From assembly GCA_963740065.1 (NCBI GenBank), contig CAVUCS010000009.1, forward strand, positions 1-14,262: a stretch of 14,262 bases of DNA, in the 5' to 3' direction. Every line of letters starts with the position of its first letter. Positions within the stretch are counted from its first letter, which is position 1. Positions 1 to 6,468 of the stretch are shown here, piece by piece. The position numbers and the translations under genes are program-made. Source of the DNA: DASVDE01 sp963740065. GTDB lineage: Bacteria; Actinomycetota; Thermoleophilia; Solirubrobacterales; 70-9. The notes under the pieces were generated by a model. That model searched no databases and was not told the DNA's origin. It saw nothing but the letters and a program-made list of their open reading frames with translations.

Positions 1-113
1 CAACCCCGAAACCGCGCGGATCTGGTCACGTCGAGATGATCGCGGGCCGCGCCGCTTTCTGCCGTGCATACGCGCGTTGCTATTGGCGGATCGCTCTGTG
101 ATCATGCCAAGGG

Positions 114-1037
114 ATGAGCGCACAGGGAATGGCTTGGACGTTCGGAGGCACGGGTCGGCAATGGGCCCGACTGCTCGGGCCGACTGTTCTGGTGTCCTTG
201 GTAATCCTGCTCGGTGCTTCATCCGCTTCGGCGATGACGGTCACCTCGACTGGCGAAACGGGTGCCTGCACCCTTCGTGGCGCAATTGAGGCAGTCAATA
301 CGAACAACAGCGGCACGGCGTGCGGGTCGGTGTTGAGCGGCGGACTCACGCCGATCAATCTCCCCGCCAACACCTACACGCCCTCCGATGGCCAGTTGCA
401 AGTCACGTCGGGCGCAAAGCTCGAAATCATCGGCGCGAGCATCAATGACCCGGCGTCGACCGTAATCGACGCAACCGGTCCCGGCAGGGTCTTCGAAATC
501 CTCTCGGGCGCCCAGGTGAAACTGACCGGCCTCAAGGTTACGGGCGGCCAGACCGCAAACGGGACGAACGGATCGTCCTACGGCCAATACGGAGGATCGG
601 CCGAGAACGGCGGCGGAATCCTCAACAAAGGCAGCCTTACTCTCGACCACGTTCTCGTTACAGCGAACTTCACCGGCAACGGTGGCAGCGGGGCCGACGG
701 GGTTTCGGATGCGCAAAGCGACGGGAAGGGCGGCGGCGGAGGTGGCCGCGGCGGAGGCATCTACAACAACGCGGGCGCCTCTCTCTCCGTGACTGCTTCC
801 ACGATCAGCGACAACGGGACCGGCGGTGGTGGGGACGGCGGCGCTGGGGGCATAGGCGTCGGTGGGCTCGGTCACTACCCCCAGGGCGGTCAGGGCGGTG
901 CCGGTGGCCTTCCGGGATCCGGCGGTGGCATCTACAACGCGGGCAGCGCGACGATCACCACCTCGGCGCTGAGCGGGAACTTCACAGGCCGTGGCGGACA
1001 TGGGCGGCAACGGCGGCCAGGGAGCCGGTCCGTTTGA
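114..1037 (+). CDS. Secreted CSLREA-domain beta-helix surface protein, N-terminal part (frame-disrupted)
   Basis: This is the N-terminal third of a glycine-rich secreted protein whose gene continues to 2513. Residues 1-40 form a signal peptide with a hydrophobic core (TVLVSLVILLG) ending in SASA, so cleavage is likely after residue 40. Residues 52-62 (CTLRGAIEAVN) match the CSLREA domain that opens many actinobacterial and chloroflexal beta-helix proteins. The following sequence has repeated GGGI(Y/L)N and TxSTxSxN turns typical of right-handed parallel beta-helices, with Gly-Gly-rich loops. The frame ends early at TGA 1035-1037 because an apparent extra G in the GGG at 1001-1003 shifts it; the protein continues in the next frame as HGGNGGQGAG. 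ATG 129 is an alternative start; neither has a good ribosome site. The likely role is surface structure or adhesion, which is inferred. Confidence 0.7.
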   Translation: MSAQGMAWTFGGTGRQWARLLGPTVLVSLVILLGASSASAMTVTSTGETGACTLRGAIEAVNTNNSGTACGSVLSGGLTPINLPANTYTPSDGQLQVTSGAKLEIIGASINDPASTVIDATGPGRVFEILSGAQVKLTGLKVTGGQTANGTNGSSYGQYGGSAENGGGILNKGSLTLDHVLVTANFTGNGGSGADGVSDAQSDGKGGGGGGRGGGIYNNAGASLSVTASTISDNGTGGGGDGGAGGIGVGGLGHYPQGGQGGAGGLPGSGGGIYNAGSATITTSALSGNFTGRGGHGRQRRPGSRSV

Positions 1038-1304
1038 CGACGGAATGGGCCACATCTTCGGCTCCGGGCGGGGCGGCTACGGAGGCGACGGCGGGTCGGC
1101 GAGCTACTCGCGGTACGAATACTGCGGGCGCGACCAGCCCTACTCGATCCTTGGCGGGGGCGGTATCGCGAACGTCGAAGGTGGCTCGCTGACGATGACT
1201 GCATCGACCGTCAGCGGCAACAACACTGGCGCCGGTGGCAATGGCGGTGGAGCCGGAGTTGGCGGGCCCGACTTCAACGGCCACTCGGTCACCGGCTCCC
1301 ACGA
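1003..1304 (+). pseudogene. Middle segment of the CSLREA surface protein, readable only in a shifted frame
   Basis: Between about 1003 and 1304 the glycine-rich beta-helix sequence continues in frame 1 instead of frame 0. It shows the same family features: GGGGIANVEGGSLTMTAS followed by VSGNNTG. After SVTGSHE near 1303-1306 the frame goes bad (PAPAASAGAFG), while frame 0 picks up with GFAGSGGVGGGLWTSSG. The shift at about 1002 is equivalent to one extra base and the shift at about 1304 to one missing base, so they cancel. Together with the flanking pieces this gives one protein of about 799 residues. Either the gene is inactivated or the assembly has two indels at short G runs. Confidence 0.6.
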
Positions 1305-1409
1305 GGATTTGCCGGCTCCGGCGGCGTCGGCGGGGGCCTTTGGACATCCTCCGGAACCGCAACCCTCACCAACGTTACGTTCAGCGGCAACTTCACCGGC
1401 GACGGCGGC

Positions 1410-2513
1410 GTGGGCGGCAATGGGCCCACAACGGGATCGCTCGGCCCCGGCCCGGGTGGTTACGGCGGCGATGGCGGCGCGATCTGGGCCTACGGCGCAC
1501 GATCCCCCTATTACGTTCAGCTCATACACGTCACCATTTCGAAGAACTCTCCAGGCGACGCGGGTCCCGCCGGCGATCCCGGCGCGCCGCCCGAAGGAAG
1601 TGGCCCGTTCCCAGGTACGCCCGGCGTCCGCGGCAAGGGGTCCGGCATCGCGGTCGGCGGTCGCTACGACCCCTCCGGCGCGAGCGTGCGCCTCAAAAAC
1701 ACGATCATCGCGAACAACGGGCTCGTGTCCGATGCGAACTGCGTCGAAAGTGGTGCTTCGCCGACCAACTACTCCGACCAAGGCGGCAACCTGACCTGGG
1801 GAGGCACTACCTGCCCGGGCACCAGCGCCGATCCGATGCTCGGCCTGCTGCAGAACAACGGCGGCCCGACGTTCACGATGCTGCCCCAGTCAGGGAGCGC
1901 GGCGATCGGAGCGATCACCTCGGCCTGCAGCAACGTGCCGACCGATCAACGTGGATACCCGCGACCCGGCAGCGGCTCGACCTGCGACATCGGCGCCGTA
2001 GAGACTGGGTCGGCCCCAGCACTCACGCCGACCACCACGGCGGTGAGCACATCGACCAACCCGGCCGCGACCGACCAGGCGGTCACCCTGACGGCGACCG
2101 TTTCCCCTCCCCCGGGAGCCGGAACCGTCACGTTCACGGACAATGGCACGGCAATTAGTGGCTGCAGCGGAAAGAGCCTGAACGGCTCCGGACAGGCCAC
2201 CTGCCCCGCGACCTTCTCGGCCGCTGGATCGCACCCAATCCTCGTCAGCTACACGGGAACCAGCGTCTACGGAGCGTCGACTTCACCCACGCTGACCCAG
2301 GTCGTCCAGTCTCAGCAGGCCGGCGGCCCCGGCCCAAGCGGCGGCGGCGTCCCAAACGGAGCCGGAGGTGGCGGCAGCACCCCGCCGCCGGCCACCGCTC
2401 CCGTCAAACCAAGAGTCCTCAAATGCCCGAAATCGAAGAAACGGGTCGTCGTCAAGGGCAAGGCCAAGTGCGTGCGCAAGCGCAGTCCCAAGCACAGAGG
2501 CAAACACCACTAG
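1410..2513 (+). CDS. Secreted beta-helix surface protein, C-terminal part: choice-of-anchor Q, Ig-like domain, basic tail
   Basis: This is the C-terminal part of the protein that begins at 114; homologous sequence in this frame reaches back to about 1305, and GTG 1410 is only the first start codon inside it. Residues about 95-198 hold a last beta-helix coil and the choice-of-anchor Q signature (LQNNGGPT, TDQRGYPRP, CDIGAVE). Residues about 205-298 look like a bacterial Ig-like domain of the Big_3 type (VTLTATVSPPPGAGTVTF). A Gly/Pro linker at about 302-332 and a strongly basic tail (residues 333-367, with two Cys and many Lys/Arg/His) end the protein. Such tails recur in Solirubrobacterales surface proteins and may help wall retention, which is inference. 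It converges with the gene ending at 2566. Confidence 0.72.
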   Translation: MGGNGPTTGSLGPGPGGYGGDGGAIWAYGARSPYYVQLIHVTISKNSPGDAGPAGDPGAPPEGSGPFPGTPGVRGKGSGIAVGGRYDPSGASVRLKNTIIANNGLVSDANCVESGASPTNYSDQGGNLTWGGTTCPGTSADPMLGLLQNNGGPTFTMLPQSGSAAIGAITSACSNVPTDQRGYPRPGSGSTCDIGAVETGSAPALTPTTTAVSTSTNPAATDQAVTLTATVSPPPGAGTVTFTDNGTAISGCSGKSLNGSGQATCPATFSAAGSHPILVSYTGTSVYGASTSPTLTQVVQSQQAGGPGPSGGGVPNGAGGGGSTPPPATAPVKPRVLKCPKSKKRVVVKGKAKCVRKRSPKHRGKHH

Positions 2514-2539
2514 CGCTTACCCGACCCGGAAGACGAACG

Positions 2540-2565
2540 GCGTGGGAATTCAAGCTCCCGCACGC
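2540..2565. terminator. Possible bidirectional terminator hairpin between convergent genes
   Basis: The 52 bp between the two convergent stop codons contain GCGTG at 2540-2544 pairing with CACGC at 2561-2565. GGA at 2545-2547 can pair with TCC at 2556-2558 across a 2-nt bulge, leaving an 8-nt loop. There is no T-tract on either side, so the call rests on position and modest pairing only. Confidence 0.35.
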
Positions 2566-4647
2566 CTACCTGCGGATCAGCTTGACCTTTCGCCTCAGCG
2601 AGCGTTTATTGCCGGCGAGGTCCGAGACCACGACGACGATCTTCACCGCCACCGCCTTACCGGCACGAAGCGCCGTCAGGACCCTCCCGACCGGAAGCTT
2701 CAACTTGATCGCGACCTTGCCGCCCTTCGGAATCGCCCTCTTGACCGGCTTCAGTTTCACCCGTTTCGAGGCGCTGGCGAACTGTGGCAAGACGATGCTT
2801 CCGCCCGCGGTGGCGGTGCATGCCTCCTCTGGACAAGAGACACCGACGGCCACGGTTTTCCCGGCTCTCTGGGTCGACCTGCCGTAGAGACGGGCTTTTG
2901 GCGGAGTCGAATCGGAGGCATGGCCGTCTTCCGAATTACACCCCGGGTCGTTCTCGTCGATTAATCCGTCTTTGTCGTTGTCGAGGCCGTCCGAGCAGGT
3001 TTTGTCTCCGGGAGGGCCCTCGATGCCCGGTCCGGAGGCGCAGGGGTAGGGAGCAAACCCGGACGGGTCGGCTGCCCCCGCGAACCCAGCCAACCCCGCT
3101 TTGCCGGCCACACCCGAAATGCCTTCCCACGCGGTGGCGCCGGCAGCCCCCAGCAACCCGCCGTCACCCGCACCGAGAGCGCTGCCGGTGAAGTTGGCGC
3201 AGCCCTTGAAGGCGACCGAGCCGAAGATCGAGGCGCCCGTGGCATCCCCCCCATCCCCTCCATCGCCGCCATCGCCACTCGTCGGCGCGGCCACTCCGAT
3301 CGTGCTGTTTTGTGGATAGGGAGAGGCGCCGCCGGCACCGGCTTCGCCTCCGGTCCCCCAACCGTAGGTGGGGCCGTAGCCCGCCCTGGTGTTTTCAAAG
3401 ACCGCCGAGTAGACGTTGAGCGTGCCGGTGCTGTAAATCGCGCCGCCGGCCGAGTCGCCGCCATCGCCGGCATCTCCGCCATCGCCGCCGTCCCCGACCG
3501 GCGGTTCGACGTTGCCGTGACCGTTGCCGCCTTCGCCACCCGCGGCGCCATTGCCCCCCGAACGCCCGGCGACCTCAGGTCCTTTGAAGATCGCGTCGGT
3601 GAGGTTGACCGTGCCCTCGCTGTATATGGCGCCGCCGTGGGCGTTACCGGCATCGCCGCCGGCGCCCGCATTTCCACCGGTGCCGCTGTAGCCGCCGGGT
3701 CTTCCGTACCAGCTGCAGCAAGGCCCGCCGGCGGAGCCGCCGCGTCCGGCCCAGCCGCCCTGGCCGCCGGCGCCGCCGTGACCGCCGTAGCCGCCATATG
3801 CAGCGGTTCCTTGGAAGAGCGTGCCGCTGACGTTCAGCGTCGCGCCCGACTCCACGTATACGGCCCCGCCCTTCGCATCGCCGCCGTCGCCGCCGTCACC
3901 ACCATCCGCACCGTCGGCCGCCAAGCCACCATCCCCGCCGTAAATCTCCTGGCTGCAGTTAATAGTGCCGACTGGGCTCCCGCCGTTACCGCCGCTGCCG
4001 CCGTTTCCGCCGTTTCCGCCGCTGCCGCCACTTTCGCCGCTGATAATCCCGGACAGGTGGCCACCGTAGACGCTGACGGTCGCGCCGGTTTCTATGTAGA
4101 TCCCGCCGCCTAGCTTGTCACCGCCGTCCGCGCCACCGCCGCCACCGCTGACCGCCGGCGTTCCATCCTCGCCGTCATCGGCCTTGGCGCCGACATTCCC
4201 GGCCGTGCAAGCGATATCCGCGCCCTGAGCGCCGTCGGTCCCGGATACTCCCGCCGCGCCGTTACCGGCCGATTCCGGGGCCCTGTATCCATGGACCGTG
4301 AGATCCACCAGGACGAGTTCGCCGCTGACGACCTCGAACGCGTGGCCGTCGTTGTTCACGATCCTCACCGTCTCCCCATTCGCGTCGAGCGTCACCGACG
4401 AGGTGACCGTGAGCGGCGAAGAGAGATCGATGTTGTGGTTGCCGGCCACACAGTCGAACGCGTAATCGCCGCCTGAGTCAACCGCGGCGCGCAACGCCGT
4501 CTCATCGTCGCAGTCGGTGATCGGGGTCGAGACAGCGCCGGCCTCAGACGGGATGAAAAGCGCCGCCGACAAGGTCGCCGCAACGCAGGCAAGTCGCACC
4601 AGTCGCTGTGGTGATGGGTGGACGACGGCCATCTTCAACCCCGCCAT
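2566..4647 (-). CDS. Secreted glycine-rich repeat protein with calcium-binding-like motif
   Basis: This 693-residue protein has an N-terminal signal peptide (hydrophobic stretch LACVAATLSAALFI, likely cleavage after AGA at about residue 38). Residues 44-120 resemble the opening of a parallel beta-helix. From about 125 to 540 it is a PE_PGRS-like Gly-Gly-Asp/Asn/Ala sequence carrying five spaced copies of a GGAIY-xx-G-TLNV unit, at about residues 180, 260, 338, 401 and 471. Residues 551-570 (C-DGLDNDKDGLIDENDPG-C) form an Asp-rich loop like thrombospondin type-3 calcium repeats, bracketed by two Cys. Residues about 590-693 form an Ig-like C-terminal domain with many Lys/Arg, seen in other Thermoleophilia exported proteins. 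ATG 4632 is an alternative start, and no clear ribosome site decides. It is probably a cell-surface or matrix protein; function unknown. Confidence 0.75.
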   Translation of the reverse strand: MAGLKMAVVHPSPQRLVRLACVAATLSAALFIPSEAGAVSTPITDCDDETALRAAVDSGGDYAFDCVAGNHNIDLSSPLTVTSSVTLDANGETVRIVNNDGHAFEVVSGELVLVDLTVHGYRAPESAGNGAAGVSGTDGAQGADIACTAGNVGAKADDGEDGTPAVSGGGGGADGGDKLGGGIYIETGATVSVYGGHLSGIISGESGGSGGNGGNGGSGGNGGSPVGTINCSQEIYGGDGGLAADGADGGDGGDGGDAKGGAVYVESGATLNVSGTLFQGTAAYGGYGGHGGAGGQGGWAGRGGSAGGPCCSWYGRPGGYSGTGGNAGAGGDAGNAHGGAIYSEGTVNLTDAIFKGPEVAGRSGGNGAAGGEGGNGHGNVEPPVGDGGDGGDAGDGGDSAGGAIYSTGTLNVYSAVFENTRAGYGPTYGWGTGGEAGAGGASPYPQNSTIGVAAPTSGDGGDGGDGGDATGASIFGSVAFKGCANFTGSALGAGDGGLLGAAGATAWEGISGVAGKAGLAGFAGAADPSGFAPYPCASGPGIEGPPGDKTCSDGLDNDKDGLIDENDPGCNSEDGHASDSTPPKARLYGRSTQRAGKTVAVGVSCPEEACTATAGGSIVLPQFASASKRVKLKPVKRAIPKGGKVAIKLKLPVGRVLTALRAGKAVAVKIVVVVSDLAGNKRSLRRKVKLIRR

Positions 4648-4662
4648 GGTAACGGCCGATCG

Positions 4663-4836
4663 CTATGGCCCAGGAGGAATGCCGCGCCCCGGCGCGTAGC
4701 GTCTGCATGCCTGGAAGGCCTTGCGGGCCTTGGCCGCATTCTGTCCCGCGAACGGCGGCGCTCCTCCGCCGTCAGGACCACCCGGAGGCTGGCCCCCGGC
4801 AGGAGGACGGGGGAGATAGCTCGCTGGAGCCTTCAC
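4663..4836 (-). pseudogene. Remnant of the C-terminal end of a small secreted Gly/Pro-rich protein
   Basis: In the frame next to the receiver gene, the minus strand reads YLPRPPAGGQPPGGPDGGG, then APPFAGQNAAKARKAFQACR, then RYAPGRGIPPGP and a TAG stop at 4663-4665. A Gly/Pro linker followed by a K-x-x-KAFQACRRYAP-like ending is characteristic, from memory, of small exported actinobacterial proteins of unknown function. Their upstream parts usually contain a lipoprotein or signal segment and an FxxCMRxHG-like motif. No such N-terminus is present here. A GTG at 4834-4836 could start a 57-residue peptide, but it lies inside the receiver gene. I read this as a gene tail left by a deletion. Confidence 0.45.
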
Positions 4837-5203
4837 CGCCCTGACCCGTCCGCCGCAACAAAGCCTTGAGCCGCGCCAGTAACTCCTCCAGGGCGAAGGG
4901 CTTGACCAGATAGTCGTCGGCGCCCGCCTCCAAGCCGGTGACGCGATCCTCCACGGTCTCGCGTGCGGTGAGCATCAGAATCGGAGTCCTGTCGCCGGCG
5001 GCGCGAAGGCGCCGGCAAACTTCGAGACCATCGATGCCGGGCATCAGGACATCGAGAATCAGAGCGTCGGGCGCGTCCTGGCGAAGGTGAGAGATGGCCT
5101 CCTCCCCACTGGCGACCTCATCGACCCCGTAGCCCTCGAGCGCCAAGGCACGGCGCAGTGCCGCACGCAGCGGGTACTCGTCGTCAACGATCAGGACATC
5201 CAC
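4772..5203 (-). CDS. Response-regulator receiver domain, OmpR type, lacking its DNA-binding domain
   Basis: Residues 1-118 form a complete CheY-like receiver: acidic pair D7-D8, phospho-acceptor D51 in LILDVLMPG, T79 in MLTAR and K101 in LVKPF. The ending ELLARLKALLRR is the usual helix 5 of OmpR/MprA-type regulators. The family normally continues for about 100 residues with a winged-helix DNA-binding domain; here the frame ends 25 residues later in unrelated Ser/Pro-rich sequence (total 143). From about residue 121 the DNA instead encodes, in another frame, the tail of a different gene (4663-4836). No histidine kinase is adjacent. The start is GTG at 5201-5203 with no strong ribosome site. 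The product could still act as a stand-alone phospho-receiver, but loss of function by deletion is more likely. tRNA-Glu lies 55 bp upstream on the same strand with no obvious terminator. Confidence 0.8.
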   Translation of the reverse strand: MDVLIVDDEYPLRAALRRALALEGYGVDEVASGEEAISHLRQDAPDALILDVLMPGIDGLEVCRRLRAAGDRTPILMLTARETVEDRVTGLEAGADDYLVKPFALEELLARLKALLRRTGQGGEGSSELSPPSSCRGPASGWS

Positions 5204-5258
5204 CCCAAGCAGGATGAACGAGCAGCTGAAGAATTCCGTAAGACTCTGGAACCCGAGG

Positions 5259-5331
5259 CACCGCTACGGGGATTCGAACCCCGGTTTCCGGACTGAGAAT
5301 CCGGCGTCCTAGTCCCCTAGACGATAGCGGC
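5259..5331 (-). tRNA. tRNA-Glu (anticodon CTC)
   Basis: The minus strand folds as a cloverleaf. Acceptor GCCGCTA pairs with TAGCGGT (including a G-T at 1-72), the anticodon loop is TTCTCAG with anticodon CTC, and the T arm contains GGTTCGAATCC. The discriminator is G73 and CCA is not encoded. Confidence 0.93.
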
Positions 5332-5342
5332 GTGGAGGCGGC

Positions 5343-5348
5343 AGTTTA
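5343..5348 (-). promoter_or_regulatory. -10 box for tRNA-Glu
   Basis: TAAACT on the minus strand ends 11 nt before the tRNA-Glu 5' end. This is the TANNNT pattern and spacing also seen before other tRNAs in this window. No convincing -35 is visible. Confidence 0.45.
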
Positions 5349-5408
5349 GCGAGAGGGGAGCGCGCCTCGTCTCGTCGTTTGGCGCATCGGGCGAGAGCCT
5401 TCAACCGG

Positions 5409-5414
5409 TAGATT
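5409..5414 (+). promoter_or_regulatory. -10 box for tRNA-Leu(CAG)
   Basis: TAGATT ends 10 nt before the tRNA 5' end. No clear -35 element is seen 16-18 nt upstream. Confidence 0.45.
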
Positions 5415-5424
5415 GCCTGCTCCC

Positions 5425-5508
5425 GCGGCTGTGGCGGAACTGGTAGACGCGCACGGTTCAGATCCGTGTGGAGGCAACTCCGTGGAGGTTCGACTCCTCT
5501 CAGCCGCA
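5425..5508 (+). tRNA. tRNA-Leu (anticodon CAG)
   Basis: Acceptor GCGGCTG pairs with CAGCCGC, the D arm is TGGCGGAACTGGTAGACGC, and the anticodon loop TTCAGAT gives CAG. A long variable arm (class II) and T arm GGTTCGACTCC follow. Discriminator A73; no encoded CCA. It is divergent from tRNA-Glu. Confidence 0.95.
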
Positions 5509-5530
5509 TTGCGCCCGAGGGCGCGCGAGG

Positions 5531-6445
5531 TCAGGCGGCTTGCTTCGCCGGCGCGCCTTGGCCGGCGCGGGCGGCGGTTGCGGCGATTTCCTCGGTGAAG
5601 GTCGGCCACAACTCTTTGGGTAGGTCGTGACCCATGCCCTCGATCAGGCGCAGGTGGGCGCCGGGGATCGCCCGGGCGGTGGCGCGGCCACCACTGGGGC
5701 GAATCAGTTGGTCGCGCGTGCCGTGCAGCACGGTGACCGGGAGGCGGAGCTGCCGCAGCGCCTCGGTCCGGTTGCCCGAAGCGGCGATTGCGTGGATCTG
5801 GCGGAGGATGCCCGCCGGTCTGTGGGAGCGGTCGTACATCTCCCCCGCCACCTTCCGCAGCCGCGCCTCGTCCGTCGGGTAGCCGGGCGAGCCGATCACC
5901 TTGAACGTCTTAAGGATGCGCTCGACGTAGGCCTCGCGGCTACGCGGGAACGGCGCGAAGAGGAGGCTGAGGGCCTTAAGCGTCGGCGTGCCCACCCGCC
6001 TGCTGCCGGTCGTCGACATCATCGAGACCAGTGAGCGGATCCGCTCGGGCCGCTCGATCGCCAGGGTCTGGCCAATCATCCCGCCCATCGAAGCGCCGAC
6101 GACGTGGGCGGAATCGATTCCCAGATGGTCCATCAACCCGGCGGTATCGGCAGCCATGTCGGAGAGCAGATAGGCGGCGCAGGCCCGGCGGCCGAGAAAC
6201 ACATCCGCTCTCCGCGGCACGCCCGCCGCGTTGAGCATCGTCGAGTGGCCGATGTCTCGATTGTCGAAGCGGACCACCCGGAAGCCGCGCTCGGCGAGCA
6301 TCGCGCAGAACTCCTCGTCCCAGGCCACCATCTGAGTGCCGAGTCCCATGATCAGCAAGAGCGGCTTGCCGGTCGGATCGCCGATCTCCTGATAGGCAAT
6401 CTCGATTCCGTTGACGGGAGCGAGACGCTCTTCGGTCAATCTCAT
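5531..6445 (-). CDS. Alpha/beta-fold hydrolase
   Basis: The 304-residue protein shows a full alpha/beta hydrolase triad: nucleophile S119 in the elbow GASMGG, acid D245 in HGTRDQL, and H273 in GMGHDLP. The N-terminal sheet and oxyanion region read LLLIMGLGTQ, followed by VVRFDNRDIGHS, a pattern common in the TAP/aclacinomycin-methylesterase-like subgroup. The substrate cannot be told from sequence; an esterase or ester/lactone hydrolase role is likely. The open frame extends upstream to 7192, but that part is antisense to the next gene and low-complexity Arg-rich, so I start at ATG 6443-6445. A -10 box (TAAACT) lies 7 nt before it and there is no Shine-Dalgarno, suggesting a leaderless mRNA. 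It ends 22 bp from tRNA-Leu(CAG), convergently. Confidence 0.85.
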   Translation of the reverse strand: MRLTEERLAPVNGIEIAYQEIGDPTGKPLLLIMGLGTQMVAWDEEFCAMLAERGFRVVRFDNRDIGHSTMLNAAGVPRRADVFLGRRACAAYLLSDMAADTAGLMDHLGIDSAHVVGASMGGMIGQTLAIERPERIRSLVSMMSTTGSRRVGTPTLKALSLLFAPFPRSREAYVERILKTFKVIGSPGYPTDEARLRKVAGEMYDRSHRPAGILRQIHAIAASGNRTEALRQLRLPVTVLHGTRDQLIRPSGGRATARAIPGAHLRLIEGMGHDLPKELWPTFTEEIAATAARAGQGAPAKQAA

Positions 6446-6452
6446 CGAGAAG

Positions 6453-6458
6453 AGTTTA
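6453..6458 (-). promoter_or_regulatory. -10 box for the alpha/beta hydrolase (leaderless)
   Basis: TAAACT on the minus strand, then 7 nt, then ATG 6445. The spacing puts the transcription start at or next to the A of the start codon. It shares two base pairs with the opposing -10 box at 6457-6462. Confidence 0.5.
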
Positions 6459-6462
6459 GGTT
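6457..6462 (+). promoter_or_regulatory. -10 box for the metallophosphoesterase (leaderless)
   Basis: TAGGTT, then 6 nt, then GTG 6469. There is no Shine-Dalgarno in the 23-bp divergent gap, which supports leaderless initiation. Confidence 0.5.
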
Positions 6463-6468
6463 GAACTC

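Noticed and set aside
219..1055. Long minus-strand open frame opposite the CSLREA gene
   Set aside because: GC-rich shadow frame with no recognisable motifs; the plus strand carries signal peptide and domain motifs.
114..2513. Programmed ribosomal frameshifting in the surface-protein gene
   Set aside because: Shifts occur in opposite directions at plain G runs with no slippery heptamer or following pseudoknot that I can see; indels are simpler.
3310..4113. Long plus-strand Ala/Val/Gly-rich open frame
   Set aside because: Shadow of the glycine-rich repeat gene on the other strand; composition is explained by reversed GGC/GCC codons.
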